Source: Ruminococcaceae bacterium UBA1448 (GTDB lineage: Bacteria > Bacillota > Clostridia > Oscillospirales > Ruminococcaceae). From it: a stretch of 10,002 nucleotides of DNA. Both the position numbers and the translations under genes were made by a program. The notes beneath the pieces are model-generated. The model was given only the letters and a program-made list of their open reading frames with translations. It was not told the origin of the DNA and ran no database searches. The stretch covers positions 1 to 10,002 of the forward strand of contig DCTE01000110.1 in assembly GCA_002329405.1 (NCBI GenBank). Reading direction: 5' to 3'. Positions 1 to 5,316 of the stretch are shown piece by piece; position 1 is the first letter of the stretch, and each line of letters starts with the position of its first letter.

Positions 1-21
1 TCCCAGCTGAGCTATACCCCC
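1..21 (-). tRNA. tRNA-Ala, 5' fragment (gene truncated by window edge)
   Basis: Read on the minus strand from 21 down to 1, the sequence begins with the acceptor strand GGGGGTA, then T8-A9, then the D-arm GCTCAGCTGGGA. This is the typical start of a Firmicutes tRNA-Ala. Only the first 21 nucleotides are present; the anticodon, T arm and 3' end lie to the left of the window. Alanine identity rests on resemblance of the acceptor and D arm to known tRNA-Ala genes, because the anticodon cannot be seen. A perfect sigma-A promoter on the same strand (89-117) supports an expressed gene. Confidence 0.8.
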
Positions 22-88
22 ATCAAAGGCTTTCGTTTTGACTGACCGTCCGGCGTTTTGTTTCCGGGGTGTCTCGCGAACAAGTGTT

Positions 89-117
89 ATTATACACGCT
101 GTTTTTCGTTTTGTCAA
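89..117 (-). promoter_or_regulatory. Consensus sigma-A promoter for the tRNA gene
   Basis: On the minus strand the -35 box TTGACA (112-117) and -10 box TATAAT (89-94) both match the housekeeping consensus exactly, with a 17-base spacer (95-111). Transcription should start near 82 and reach the tRNA 5' end at 21 after a leader of about 60 bases that processing would remove. Perfect promoters of this kind are typical of stable RNA genes. Confidence 0.88.
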
Positions 118-153
118 CCCTTTTTTGAAATTTTTTTTTGCATTTTATTTTTC

Positions 154-182
154 TTGCATTTTACCCGCATTTCATGTATAAT
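154..182 (+). promoter_or_regulatory. Strong sigma-A promoter for the signal-peptidase-like gene
   Basis: The -35 box TTGCAT (154-159; four of six consensus bases) and the perfect -10 box TATAAT (177-182) are separated by 17 bases. The predicted start near 189 gives a leader of about 75 bases before the GTG start at 263. The promoter is divergent from the tRNA promoter; the two -35 boxes are 36 bases apart across a T-rich tract (121-153). Confidence 0.82.
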
Positions 183-262
183 GATTTTATCTGGAAATCT
201 GTCTGCGAAAAAGGGTATAACTGCCCGTTTTATGTGGAATAATGGAAGAGAGGGACTGATTT

Positions 263-1156
263 GTGCCAAACCGAAGGCCTGTAACCAAGGCAGACGTGGG
301 CAAGGCAGTGATGACGGTTGTCAACTGTCTGCTGATCCTGATGATTCTGCTTTTTTCACTGGTGCTGACGCTGACGCTCCTTAAAGGTGGAACCTTTTCC
401 ATCTTCGGAAACAGCTGGCACTACTACCAGTCGGATGTCATGAGCGGAGAAGTCGAGCGAAACGAACTGTTGATTATCAATAAGGATACGCCTGATACCT
501 TCCAGCCGGATGACCTGATCGCATTTTACGCGACCGATGCCAAAGGGACAAGAGTCATCCAGATTGCAAAGCTCATCTCGGTCTCCGACAATTATTATGA
601 AGTGACCGAAGCCACCGGCGATCCATTTATTCTGGATAGTACCGATACGGTATTTATCGGCAAGGTGGAAATGCACAGCAAAATGCTGGGACATCTTGTT
701 CAGCAGATGCGGACCAAGGAAGGCCGTCAGATCTTTCTTGGCTGGTCGGTTGCCCTGCTGCTGTTTTCCTGCGGGCTGACAATCCTGCTGCATGTGCGCA
801 GCGACCGGCGGCTGCAGCAGCTTCAGGCGGACGCTGTCGGATACCCTGACAACGACTATGACGAATACGGATATGATGATTATGATGACGATTCCGATGA
901 GGACTACCCGCAATCGGAAGGGATGCAGATTGATCAGGTCGCCCGGGACAGATTCCCACTGTATACGCCTGGTGAAGGATATACCTATGATGATCAGGAT
1001 GAAATGGAATATGATGAGGCAGATGAACTGCCGACTGAAGTGGATGAGGAGAATATGAACCTGATTGCCGCTTCCACCGAGTCGGAAGAAGAAGAGGACG
1101 CCGACTTTGACGCCATCTTCCGTGAAATCAAACGTCAGATCAAAAAAGAAGAATAA
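263..1156 (+). CDS. Degenerate SipW-type (S26) signal peptidase-like membrane protein with acidic tail
   Basis: This is a 297-residue protein starting at GTG, preceded by a purine-rich Shine-Dalgarno (AGAGAGGGA, about 247-255). Membrane segments lie at about residues 16-40 and 157-177. Between them the chain follows the SipW/ER-type signal peptidase pattern: an 'FG' turn after the first helix (48-49), a hydrophobic strand LLII (69-72), DDLIAF (83-88, in place of GDVITF), a GD pair (119-120, in place of the GDNN motif) and a VFIGKV strand (130-135). The catalytic residues appear to be missing. Where the family has SGSM this protein has SDVM (57-60), so the nucleophile Ser is Val59, and the general-base His position is Gln100. 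After the second helix comes a basic stretch, then a tail of about 100 residues dominated by Asp, Glu and Tyr (196-283), then a basic end (RQIKKEE). It is probably an inactive homologue acting in binding or scaffolding; the function is unknown. The gene is monocistronic, between its own promoter and a hairpin. Confidence 0.72.
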   Translation: MPNRRPVTKADVGKAVMTVVNCLLILMILLFSLVLTLTLLKGGTFSIFGNSWHYYQSDVMSGEVERNELLIINKDTPDTFQPDDLIAFYATDAKGTRVIQIAKLISVSDNYYEVTEATGDPFILDSTDTVFIGKVEMHSKMLGHLVQQMRTKEGRQIFLGWSVALLLFSCGLTILLHVRSDRRLQQLQADAVGYPDNDYDEYGYDDYDDDSDEDYPQSEGMQIDQVARDRFPLYTPGEGYTYDDQDEMEYDEADELPTEVDEENMNLIAASTESEEEEDADFDAIFREIKRQIKKEE

Positions 1157-1184
1157 ACCTATCCAATCGCATATTTTTATCAGC

Positions 1185-1221
1185 AAAACTGCAGGGCGGA
1201 AATTCCGCCGCCTGCAGTTTT
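1185..1221 (+). terminator. Hairpin terminator after the signal-peptidase-like gene
   Basis: AAAACTGCAGG (1185-1195) pairs with CCTGCAGTTTT (1211-1221). An inner GCGGA/TCCGC stem closes a very short loop, with two extra bases (CG) bulged on the 3' side. The structure lies 28 bases after the stop codon. The A and T flanks would let it work in both directions, but the T run is only four bases, so termination may be partial. Confidence 0.65.
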
Positions 1222-1263
1222 GTGCGTTTATAGGCTTTTGCTCGTGCACAAAAGAGATAATCG

Positions 1264-1310
1264 GCCGGTTTTGTTTCAGTATTTACAATTCATCTGCAAA
1301 CCGGCTTTGC
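1264..1310 (+). promoter_or_regulatory. Alternative hairpins in the phosphofructokinase leader
   Basis: GCCGGTTT (1264-1271) is complementary to AAACCGGC (1298-1305), giving an 8-base-pair stem with a 26-base loop. A second hairpin, GCAAA (1296-1300) with TTTGC (1306-1310) around the loop CCGGC, uses the same bases, so the two cannot form together. It sits 24 bases before the start codon, just ahead of the Shine-Dalgarno. No T run follows, so any effect would more likely be on translation or RNA stability. It could also be chance. Confidence 0.3.
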
Positions 1311-1334
1311 ACTCAAGAAAGGAAGGAACTTTTT

Positions 1335-2606
1335 ATGGCAGCTGTCACTCCCAAAACTCTTCTGGTTGGCCAGTCCGGCGGACCCAGCTGTGCGATCAAC
1401 GCCACACTGGCCGGTGTCATCCATGCCGCTTCTGAGTCGGAAAAAGTGGAACGGATTCTCGGCACATTCCATGGCATCGAAGGTGTTCTCAGAGACAACA
1501 CAATTGACCTGACCGGTTTTTCTGATCTGGAAAAGCTGGCTGCTACCCCCGCGATGGCTTTGGGGTCCTGCCGCTTTAAGCTGCCGGCTGACCAGGCCGA
1601 CCCGATTTATGAAAATATCCTGAAGCGTCTGGATGAATGGAATGTCGGATGGTTCTTGTATATTGGCGGCAACGACAGCATGGATACCGTCAGCAAGCTG
1701 GCCGCTTATTTTGAAAAAGTGCGCCGCCAGCATCCTGAAAAACAGGTTCCAGTCGTATTCGGTCTCCCGAAAACCATTGATAACGACCTGCCCGGCTGTG
1801 ACCATACGCCCGGCTATGGCAGTGCCGCACGCTATCTGTCCATTACCATGCAGGAGCTGATCCGGGATACTGCAATCTATGCGCTTCCGTCGGTCACAAT
1901 CGTCGAGATTATGGGACGAAATGCCGGCTGGCTGACATTGGCCGCCGGTCTGCCGCGGTTTATGGGCGGCTGCAAGCCGGATATTGTCGCAATACCGGAA
2001 GTTCCGTTTGACGAAGATGCTTTTCTTGACCGCATCCGCATGCTGCAAAAAGAGGAACATACCATTATCGTTGCAGTCAGCGAAGGGCTGCGGGACAAAA
2101 ACGGCGACTATGTCGGTTCATCCAGCAAGAGCGGTGCAGTCGACGTTTTCGGACATGCCTATCTGAGCGGCGTCGGAAAATACCTTGAGCATCTGGTCAA
2201 ACACAAAATTGGATGTAAGGTCCGTTCGATTGAACTGAACCTGATGCAGCGCTGTTCTGCGCATCTTGCCTCCCGTACCGACCTTGAGGAGAGCTTTACA
2301 GTCGGTGCATACGGCACCCGGCAGGCACTGGAGGGCGTAACCGGCAAGATGGCGGTTATCCGCCGCAATGACGAAAATGGCGGATATCAAGCAGTTTACG
2401 ATTGTGAAGAGATTGAAAAATGCGCCAACCAGGAGCTGCTGGTGCCGGAAAAATGGTTTGATCTGGAAGATCAGACCGTCCAGAAGGAGATTTGCGATTA
2501 TATCTTACCGTTGATCAAAGGTGAAGCCAAACATTTTACCGATGATTATGGCAACTACGACTATATCGACTGGTTACAGTATTCCAACGCTGAGGGCGGC
2601 AGGTAA
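1335..2606 (+). CDS. pfp: Pyrophosphate-type 6-phosphofructokinase
   Basis: This 423-residue enzyme phosphorylates fructose 6-phosphate to fructose 1,6-bisphosphate in glycolysis, in the cytoplasm. Family signatures are clear: the N-terminal nucleotide/phosphate loop GQSGGPSCAINA (12-23), GGNDSMDT (111-118), PKTIDND (145-151, with the catalytic Asp149) and MGRNAGW (193-199). The donor is probably pyrophosphate rather than ATP: the position of E. coli Gly104 is Asp114 and that of Gly124 is Lys146, the pair known to mark PPi-dependent enzymes. PPi use makes the step reversible, as in many anaerobes. The ATG at 1335 is chosen because AAGAAAGGAAGGA (about 1315-1327) is a strong ribosome binding site just before it and homology begins there; the open frame runs upstream but looks noncoding. 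No convincing promoter is visible between 1221 and 1335. A terminator follows at 2651. Confidence 0.93.
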   Translation: MAAVTPKTLLVGQSGGPSCAINATLAGVIHAASESEKVERILGTFHGIEGVLRDNTIDLTGFSDLEKLAATPAMALGSCRFKLPADQADPIYENILKRLDEWNVGWFLYIGGNDSMDTVSKLAAYFEKVRRQHPEKQVPVVFGLPKTIDNDLPGCDHTPGYGSAARYLSITMQELIRDTAIYALPSVTIVEIMGRNAGWLTLAAGLPRFMGGCKPDIVAIPEVPFDEDAFLDRIRMLQKEEHTIIVAVSEGLRDKNGDYVGSSSKSGAVDVFGHAYLSGVGKYLEHLVKHKIGCKVRSIELNLMQRCSAHLASRTDLEESFTVGAYGTRQALEGVTGKMAVIRRNDENGGYQAVYDCEEIEKCANQELLVPEKWFDLEDQTVQKEICDYILPLIKGEAKHFTDDYGNYDYIDWLQYSNAEGGR

Positions 2607-2644
2607 CTATTACCGGGCAGAACCTTTTGACAAAAATATCAGAT

Positions 2645-2674
2645 GAATAAAGCTTCCCGCCTCTTCCCATAATG
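2645..2674 (+). promoter_or_regulatory. Candidate forespore sigma-G promoter for spoIVB
   Basis: GAATA (2645-2649), an 18-base spacer and CATAATG (2668-2674) fit the B. subtilis sigma-G consensus as I recall it (GHATR, 18 bases, CATNHTA) at every defined position but the last. The predicted start near 2681 gives a leader of about 37 bases to the spoIVB ATG. In B. subtilis, spoIVB is made in the forespore under sigma-G (with some sigma-F). The site overlaps the terminator of the gene before it. The motifs are short, so chance is possible. Confidence 0.5.
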
Positions 2675-2698
2675 AAGAGCGTGGGAAGTTTTTATTTT
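2651..2698 (+). terminator. Rho-independent terminator of the phosphofructokinase gene
   Basis: CTTCCC (2653-2658) pairs with GGGAAG (2683-2688), and the stem continues as CTCTTC (2661-2666) with GAAGAG (2674-2679), with a small internal irregularity. A run of five Ts and then a T-rich stretch (2689-2698) follow directly. It lies 44 bases after the phosphofructokinase stop codon and 20 before the spoIVB start, which argues that spoIVB has its own promoter. Confidence 0.87.
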
Positions 2699-2717
2699 CC
2701 CCGGAAAGGAACTGCCT

Positions 2718-4166
2718 ATGAAAACCCGTTCAGCCGGTCTCCGCCAGCGTGCGGCCAAAACCGGCACCAAACGCAAAAAACACCGTCAGATTTTTTCCAA
2801 TGCCTTTTTAAGATTGCTGCGGCGAACCTGCCAACTGCTGGCCACACTGGCCGGTATTCCGGCTGTTGGGCTGATTGCCGCTGCCTTTTACCTGAACAAT
2901 GCCCTTCCCGATACTTATTATCTGGAAGATCCCTCCACCTTTGCCCTTGCCCAATACCGGATCCTTGAGCCGGTCGCAGAACAGCAGGCAACCGTACAAA
3001 CACTGGTCGGCACAGTTGACCCGGAAGCTGAAGCAGAAAAGATGCAGGGAAGCATCTCCGGCAAAGAGGATGGACAGTCAATCGAATATACCCTGATGCT
3101 TGGCGGAGTCATACCGGTTAAAACTGTGACGGCCGTACAAAGCGAAGCACGGTATGTCATTCCAAGCGGAAGTGTATTCGGGTTAAAGATGTTGACGGAT
3201 GGGGCGGTGGTCGCTTCGCTGTCTCCGGTTGAAACCGCCTCGGGGACCGTATGTCCGGCAGAATTGGCGGGAATCCAGTCAGGCGATATCATCCTGACGG
3301 CCAATGGTCAGCAGATCAACTCCTTTGACACCCTTTCTTCGGTTATTTCTGCCGCCGGTGAAAATGGCCAGCCGGTACAGATTACCTATTCCCGTGACAA
3401 TACTGAAAAGCAGACTACCCTTTCACCGGTGCAGACAACAGACGGCCAGTGGCTGGCTGGTATGTGGGTGCGGGATTCTTCCGCCGGCATCGGTACCATC
3501 ACCTTTTATGAACCCTATACCGGCTGTTTTGCGGCACTGGGACACGGCGTATGTGATGCAGACACCGGCGTCCTGCTGCCGCTGCAATGGGGCAATGTCT
3601 GTGGGGCAACCGTACTGGGCGTTACAAGAGGCGTAACCGGGACGCCGGGAGAATTACAGGGGGCTTTCCTGGACAGCGCTTTTACCCTTTCTTCACTGCT
3701 GGGGAAAGATGGGATGATCAGTTCCGGAACCGTGCTGGGGAATTACTCCTGCGGGCTGATCGTCCGGGCAGACAACAGCTCGCTGCTGTCTGCATCCGGT
3801 ATTCAGACGGAACAGGCCATGATGGAAGTCTGTCCCCGCCAGGAGGTGCATACCGGAGCAGCCAAGATCCTGTCCACCATCGGCGGTACACAGCCGCAGC
3901 TGTTTGACGCACAGATTGAAAAGGTTTCGTTTTCCGACGATGATACATCCCGGAATATCGTCATCCAGATCACCGATCCCGATCTGATTGCTGCAACCGG
4001 CGGAATTGTACAGGGAATGAGCGGCAGTCCAATCATACAAAACGGAAAGCTGGTCGGTGCAGTTACCCATGTTTTTGTCAGCGACCCGGAAAAGGGATAC
4101 GGCATATTTGCCGAAACGATGCTGGATGCACTGGACAACACCGTCGAGGAATCTAAAGCAGGATAA
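2718..4166 (+). CDS. spoIVB: SpoIVB serine peptidase (stage IV sporulation protein B)
   Basis: This 482-residue S55-family peptidase is, in B. subtilis, secreted from the forespore into the intermembrane space, where it cleaves SpoIVFA and so triggers pro-sigma-K processing. The chain shows a basic N-terminus, a signal-anchor helix (about 38-59), a PDZ domain (about 150-235, including GIQSGDIILTANGQ) and the C-terminal peptidase domain. The triad is intact: His276 in GHGV, Asp420 in TDPD and Ser435 in GMSGSPIIQNGKLVGAVTHV. The Asp-Ser spacing of 15 equals that of B. subtilis Asp363-Ser378. At 482 residues it is longer than the B. subtilis protein (about 425); part of the excess is the basic N-terminal extension. 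The start has the Shine-Dalgarno AAAGGA (2705-2710) seven bases upstream. The usual neighbours are absent: in many sporeformers recN precedes and spo0A follows, but here the flanking genes are a phosphofructokinase and a DUF1275 gene. Confidence 0.95.
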   Translation: MKTRSAGLRQRAAKTGTKRKKHRQIFSNAFLRLLRRTCQLLATLAGIPAVGLIAAAFYLNNALPDTYYLEDPSTFALAQYRILEPVAEQQATVQTLVGTVDPEAEAEKMQGSISGKEDGQSIEYTLMLGGVIPVKTVTAVQSEARYVIPSGSVFGLKMLTDGAVVASLSPVETASGTVCPAELAGIQSGDIILTANGQQINSFDTLSSVISAAGENGQPVQITYSRDNTEKQTTLSPVQTTDGQWLAGMWVRDSSAGIGTITFYEPYTGCFAALGHGVCDADTGVLLPLQWGNVCGATVLGVTRGVTGTPGELQGAFLDSAFTLSSLLGKDGMISSGTVLGNYSCGLIVRADNSSLLSASGIQTEQAMMEVCPRQEVHTGAAKILSTIGGTQPQLFDAQIEKVSFSDDDTSRNIVIQITDPDLIAATGGIVQGMSGSPIIQNGKLVGAVTHVFVSDPEKGYGIFAETMLDALDNTVEESKAG

Positions 4167-4172
4167 ATATGA

Positions 4173-4190
4173 GACAGCCTTCGGGCTGCC
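4173..4190 (+). terminator. UUCG-tetraloop hairpin after spoIVB (possible terminator)
   Basis: CAGCC (4175-4179) and GGCTG (4184-4188) enclose the very stable loop TTCG. The hairpin starts eight bases after the spoIVB stop codon. No real T run follows, only CCTTACAT, so it may stabilise the transcript end or give weak termination rather than act as a canonical intrinsic terminator. Confidence 0.5.
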
Positions 4191-4326
4191 TTACATAACA
4201 GTCTTGCCGGGTCTTAAAATGATAGAAATCAGTTTATGCAATAATCCGACTTTTTGTCCGTCGATTCAACAGAATTTATGATAGATCATTCAAAATATCA
4301 CGGGGTATATTGTAAAAAACGGTAAA

Positions 4327-4357
4327 TATGCCCATGCTTTTTTTATTTGCAGGCATA
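4327..4357. repeat. Inverted repeat with T-rich loop
   Basis: TATGCC (4327-4332) pairs with GGCATA (4352-4357), and an inner TGC/GCA pair closes an 11-base loop made almost wholly of T; two bases (CA) bulge on the left arm. It lies in the gap upstream of the DUF1275 gene. It could be an operator or a structural remnant; nothing in the sequence decides this. Confidence 0.4.
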
Positions 4358-4427
4358 GCACATTTAAAAATGCGGGTGTGTTCCCAGATGTTTGGTCAGT
4401 CTGCGGATGTCAACCGGCAACAGGGTA

Positions 4428-4436
4428 TGATACAAT
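4428..4436 (+). promoter_or_regulatory. Extended -10 promoter element for the DUF1275 gene
   Basis: TG (4428-4429), one base, then TACAAT (4431-4436) matches the extended -10 form TGnTATAAT with one mismatch. No good -35 box is present at the usual distance, which is tolerated in extended -10 promoters. The start would be near 4443, about 44 bases before the ATG at 4487. Confidence 0.5.
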
Positions 4437-4486
4437 AAGTACGTAATACAATGTCCTGGCCGTTTGGCCCTGCCCTGGAGGAACCT

Positions 4487-5164
4487 ATGATGCAAAACAG
4501 CAAACTACAATTTACTTCATACCCACTTTGTGAACGCCTTCCTACCTTTCTTGCTTTGACACTGGCTGGCGGAATCTGCGGCTGTTACGGGGTAGTTGCT
4601 TTCGGAACATTTGCCTGTGGTGAAACCGGAAACCTGCTGCATCTATGGAAATCGGTAGCAGGCGGGAATATTGTGGACATGCTGCTGCGCGGACTGACTC
4701 TGGGAATGTTTATCCTTGGAATTGTTCTGGCAGCTATCCTGCCTGACAAGCTGGGCAAAAAAAGATGGCAGACCATCTGTCTTGCGGTGGAAGCCATTCT
4801 GACGCTGTCTGTAATTCTTTTACCGGACATCCATTTTCTTCTCCAGCTGGCGCCGCTCTTTTTACTGGCGGCAATGCAGTATCATACCTTCAACCACTGC
4901 GAAGGATGCGCGGTCGCAACCGTCTTTTGTTCCAACAATATCCGGCAGTCGACGTTGGGAATGGTTGACTGGATACGGCACAAACAGCCGGAATCTTTCC
5001 ATCGTTTCAAAATCTATGGAATGGCTGTCCTATGCTACAGTATCGGGGCTGTTTTATGCGCTGCACTGTTTCCGGTGATCGGACAGAAGGTTTTGCTGCT
5101 GCCGTTTATCATCTATCTGTTCCTTTGTCCTTTGATCGGTCTGGAACCGAAACAAGCCAAATAA
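4487..5164 (+). CDS. DUF1275 (YoaK-family) membrane protein
   Basis: This 225-residue integral membrane protein has about six hydrophobic segments (roughly residues 19-40, 63-86, 96-113, 117-131, 173-194 and 200-217). The family pattern is visible: an N-terminal helix followed by an (E)TGN motif (46-49, usually QTGN) and a central AMQYHTFNHCEG...TVFCSNNIRQ stretch (129-154), which matches the family's MQN...TTxVTGNLR region. No biochemical function is established for DUF1275; it is often guessed to be a transporter or permease. Cysteines are unusually frequent around both signature regions (31, 33, 44, 138, 141, 148). The start is set at the ATG at 4487 because GGAGG (4477-4481) lies just upstream; the adjacent ATG at 4490 is equally possible, while the in-frame ATG at 4451 lies before the ribosome binding site. 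A strong terminator follows, so it appears monocistronic. Confidence 0.8.
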   Translation: MMQNSKLQFTSYPLCERLPTFLALTLAGGICGCYGVVAFGTFACGETGNLLHLWKSVAGGNIVDMLLRGLTLGMFILGIVLAAILPDKLGKKRWQTICLAVEAILTLSVILLPDIHFLLQLAPLFLLAAMQYHTFNHCEGCAVATVFCSNNIRQSTLGMVDWIRHKQPESFHRFKIYGMAVLCYSIGAVLCAALFPVIGQKVLLLPFIIYLFLCPLIGLEPKQAK

Positions 5165-5174
5165 GTGACCTTTT

Positions 5175-5218
5175 CCGGGGCAGCTGTCCACCCGCAACAG
5201 CTGTCCCGGATTTTCTTT
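5175..5218 (+). terminator. Strong intrinsic terminator after the DUF1275 gene
   Basis: CCGGGGCAGCTGT (5175-5187) and ACAGCTGTCCCGG (5197-5209) form an uninterrupted 13-base-pair stem with one G-T pair and a nine-base loop. It is followed by ATTTTCTTT. It lies ten bases after the stop codon and isolates the DUF1275 gene from the operon downstream. Confidence 0.9.
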
Positions 5219-5237
5219 GGGATACCGGATAAACCGC

Positions 5238-5266
5238 TTGCATTTCCCGGGAAAAAATGTCATAAT
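5238..5266 (+). promoter_or_regulatory. Sigma-A promoter of the cyuA-amidohydrolase operon
   Basis: TTGCAT (5238-5243), a 17-base spacer and CATAAT (5261-5266) make a good housekeeping promoter (four of six and five of six consensus bases). Transcription would start near 5273, about 44 bases before the ATG at 5317. The spacer contains the palindrome TTCCCGGGAA (5244-5253), which could bind a regulator but may be chance. Confidence 0.72.
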
Positions 5267-5316
5267 ATCACCATAGCTGCCAGACTGCGGCGAAAAACCA
5301 TAAAGGAGACAGAAGA

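Larger units (their letters stand above)
4167..4486. other. Gene-free gap between spoIVB and the DUF1275 gene
   Basis: This 320-base AT-rich stretch contains no convincing gene on either strand. It holds a UUCG-loop hairpin just after spoIVB (4173-4190), a bulged inverted repeat around a T-rich loop (4327-4357) and an extended -10 promoter element (4428-4436). I see no riboswitch fold, tRNA or mobile-element end in it. Confidence 0.6.

Noticed and set aside
356..1249. 297-codon minus-strand open frame opposite the signal-peptidase-like gene
   Set aside because: It is created by the repetitive GAT/TAT codons of the acidic tail read backwards (runs of Ile and Val) and extends through the terminator hairpin. 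The plus-strand gene has a promoter, ribosome binding site and family resemblance.
1065..1334. In-frame upstream extension of the phosphofructokinase (90 extra residues)
   Set aside because: It overlaps the preceding gene, runs through the terminator and leader hairpins, and has no homology to the family. The start at 1335 has a strong ribosome binding site.
4190..4326. Riboswitch or small RNA in the spoIVB-DUF1275 gap
   Set aside because: I looked for a multi-stem fold, conserved riboswitch cores and a promoter-terminator pair and found none beyond isolated short hairpins.
4379..4450. Short minus-strand frame in the gap before the DUF1275 gene whose end reads like real protein (PVDIRRLTKHLGTHPHF)
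   Set aside because: It has no ribosome binding site, runs antisense into the DUF1275 start region and matches no family I can name. It may be chance or a tiny remnant; not enough to call a pseudogene.
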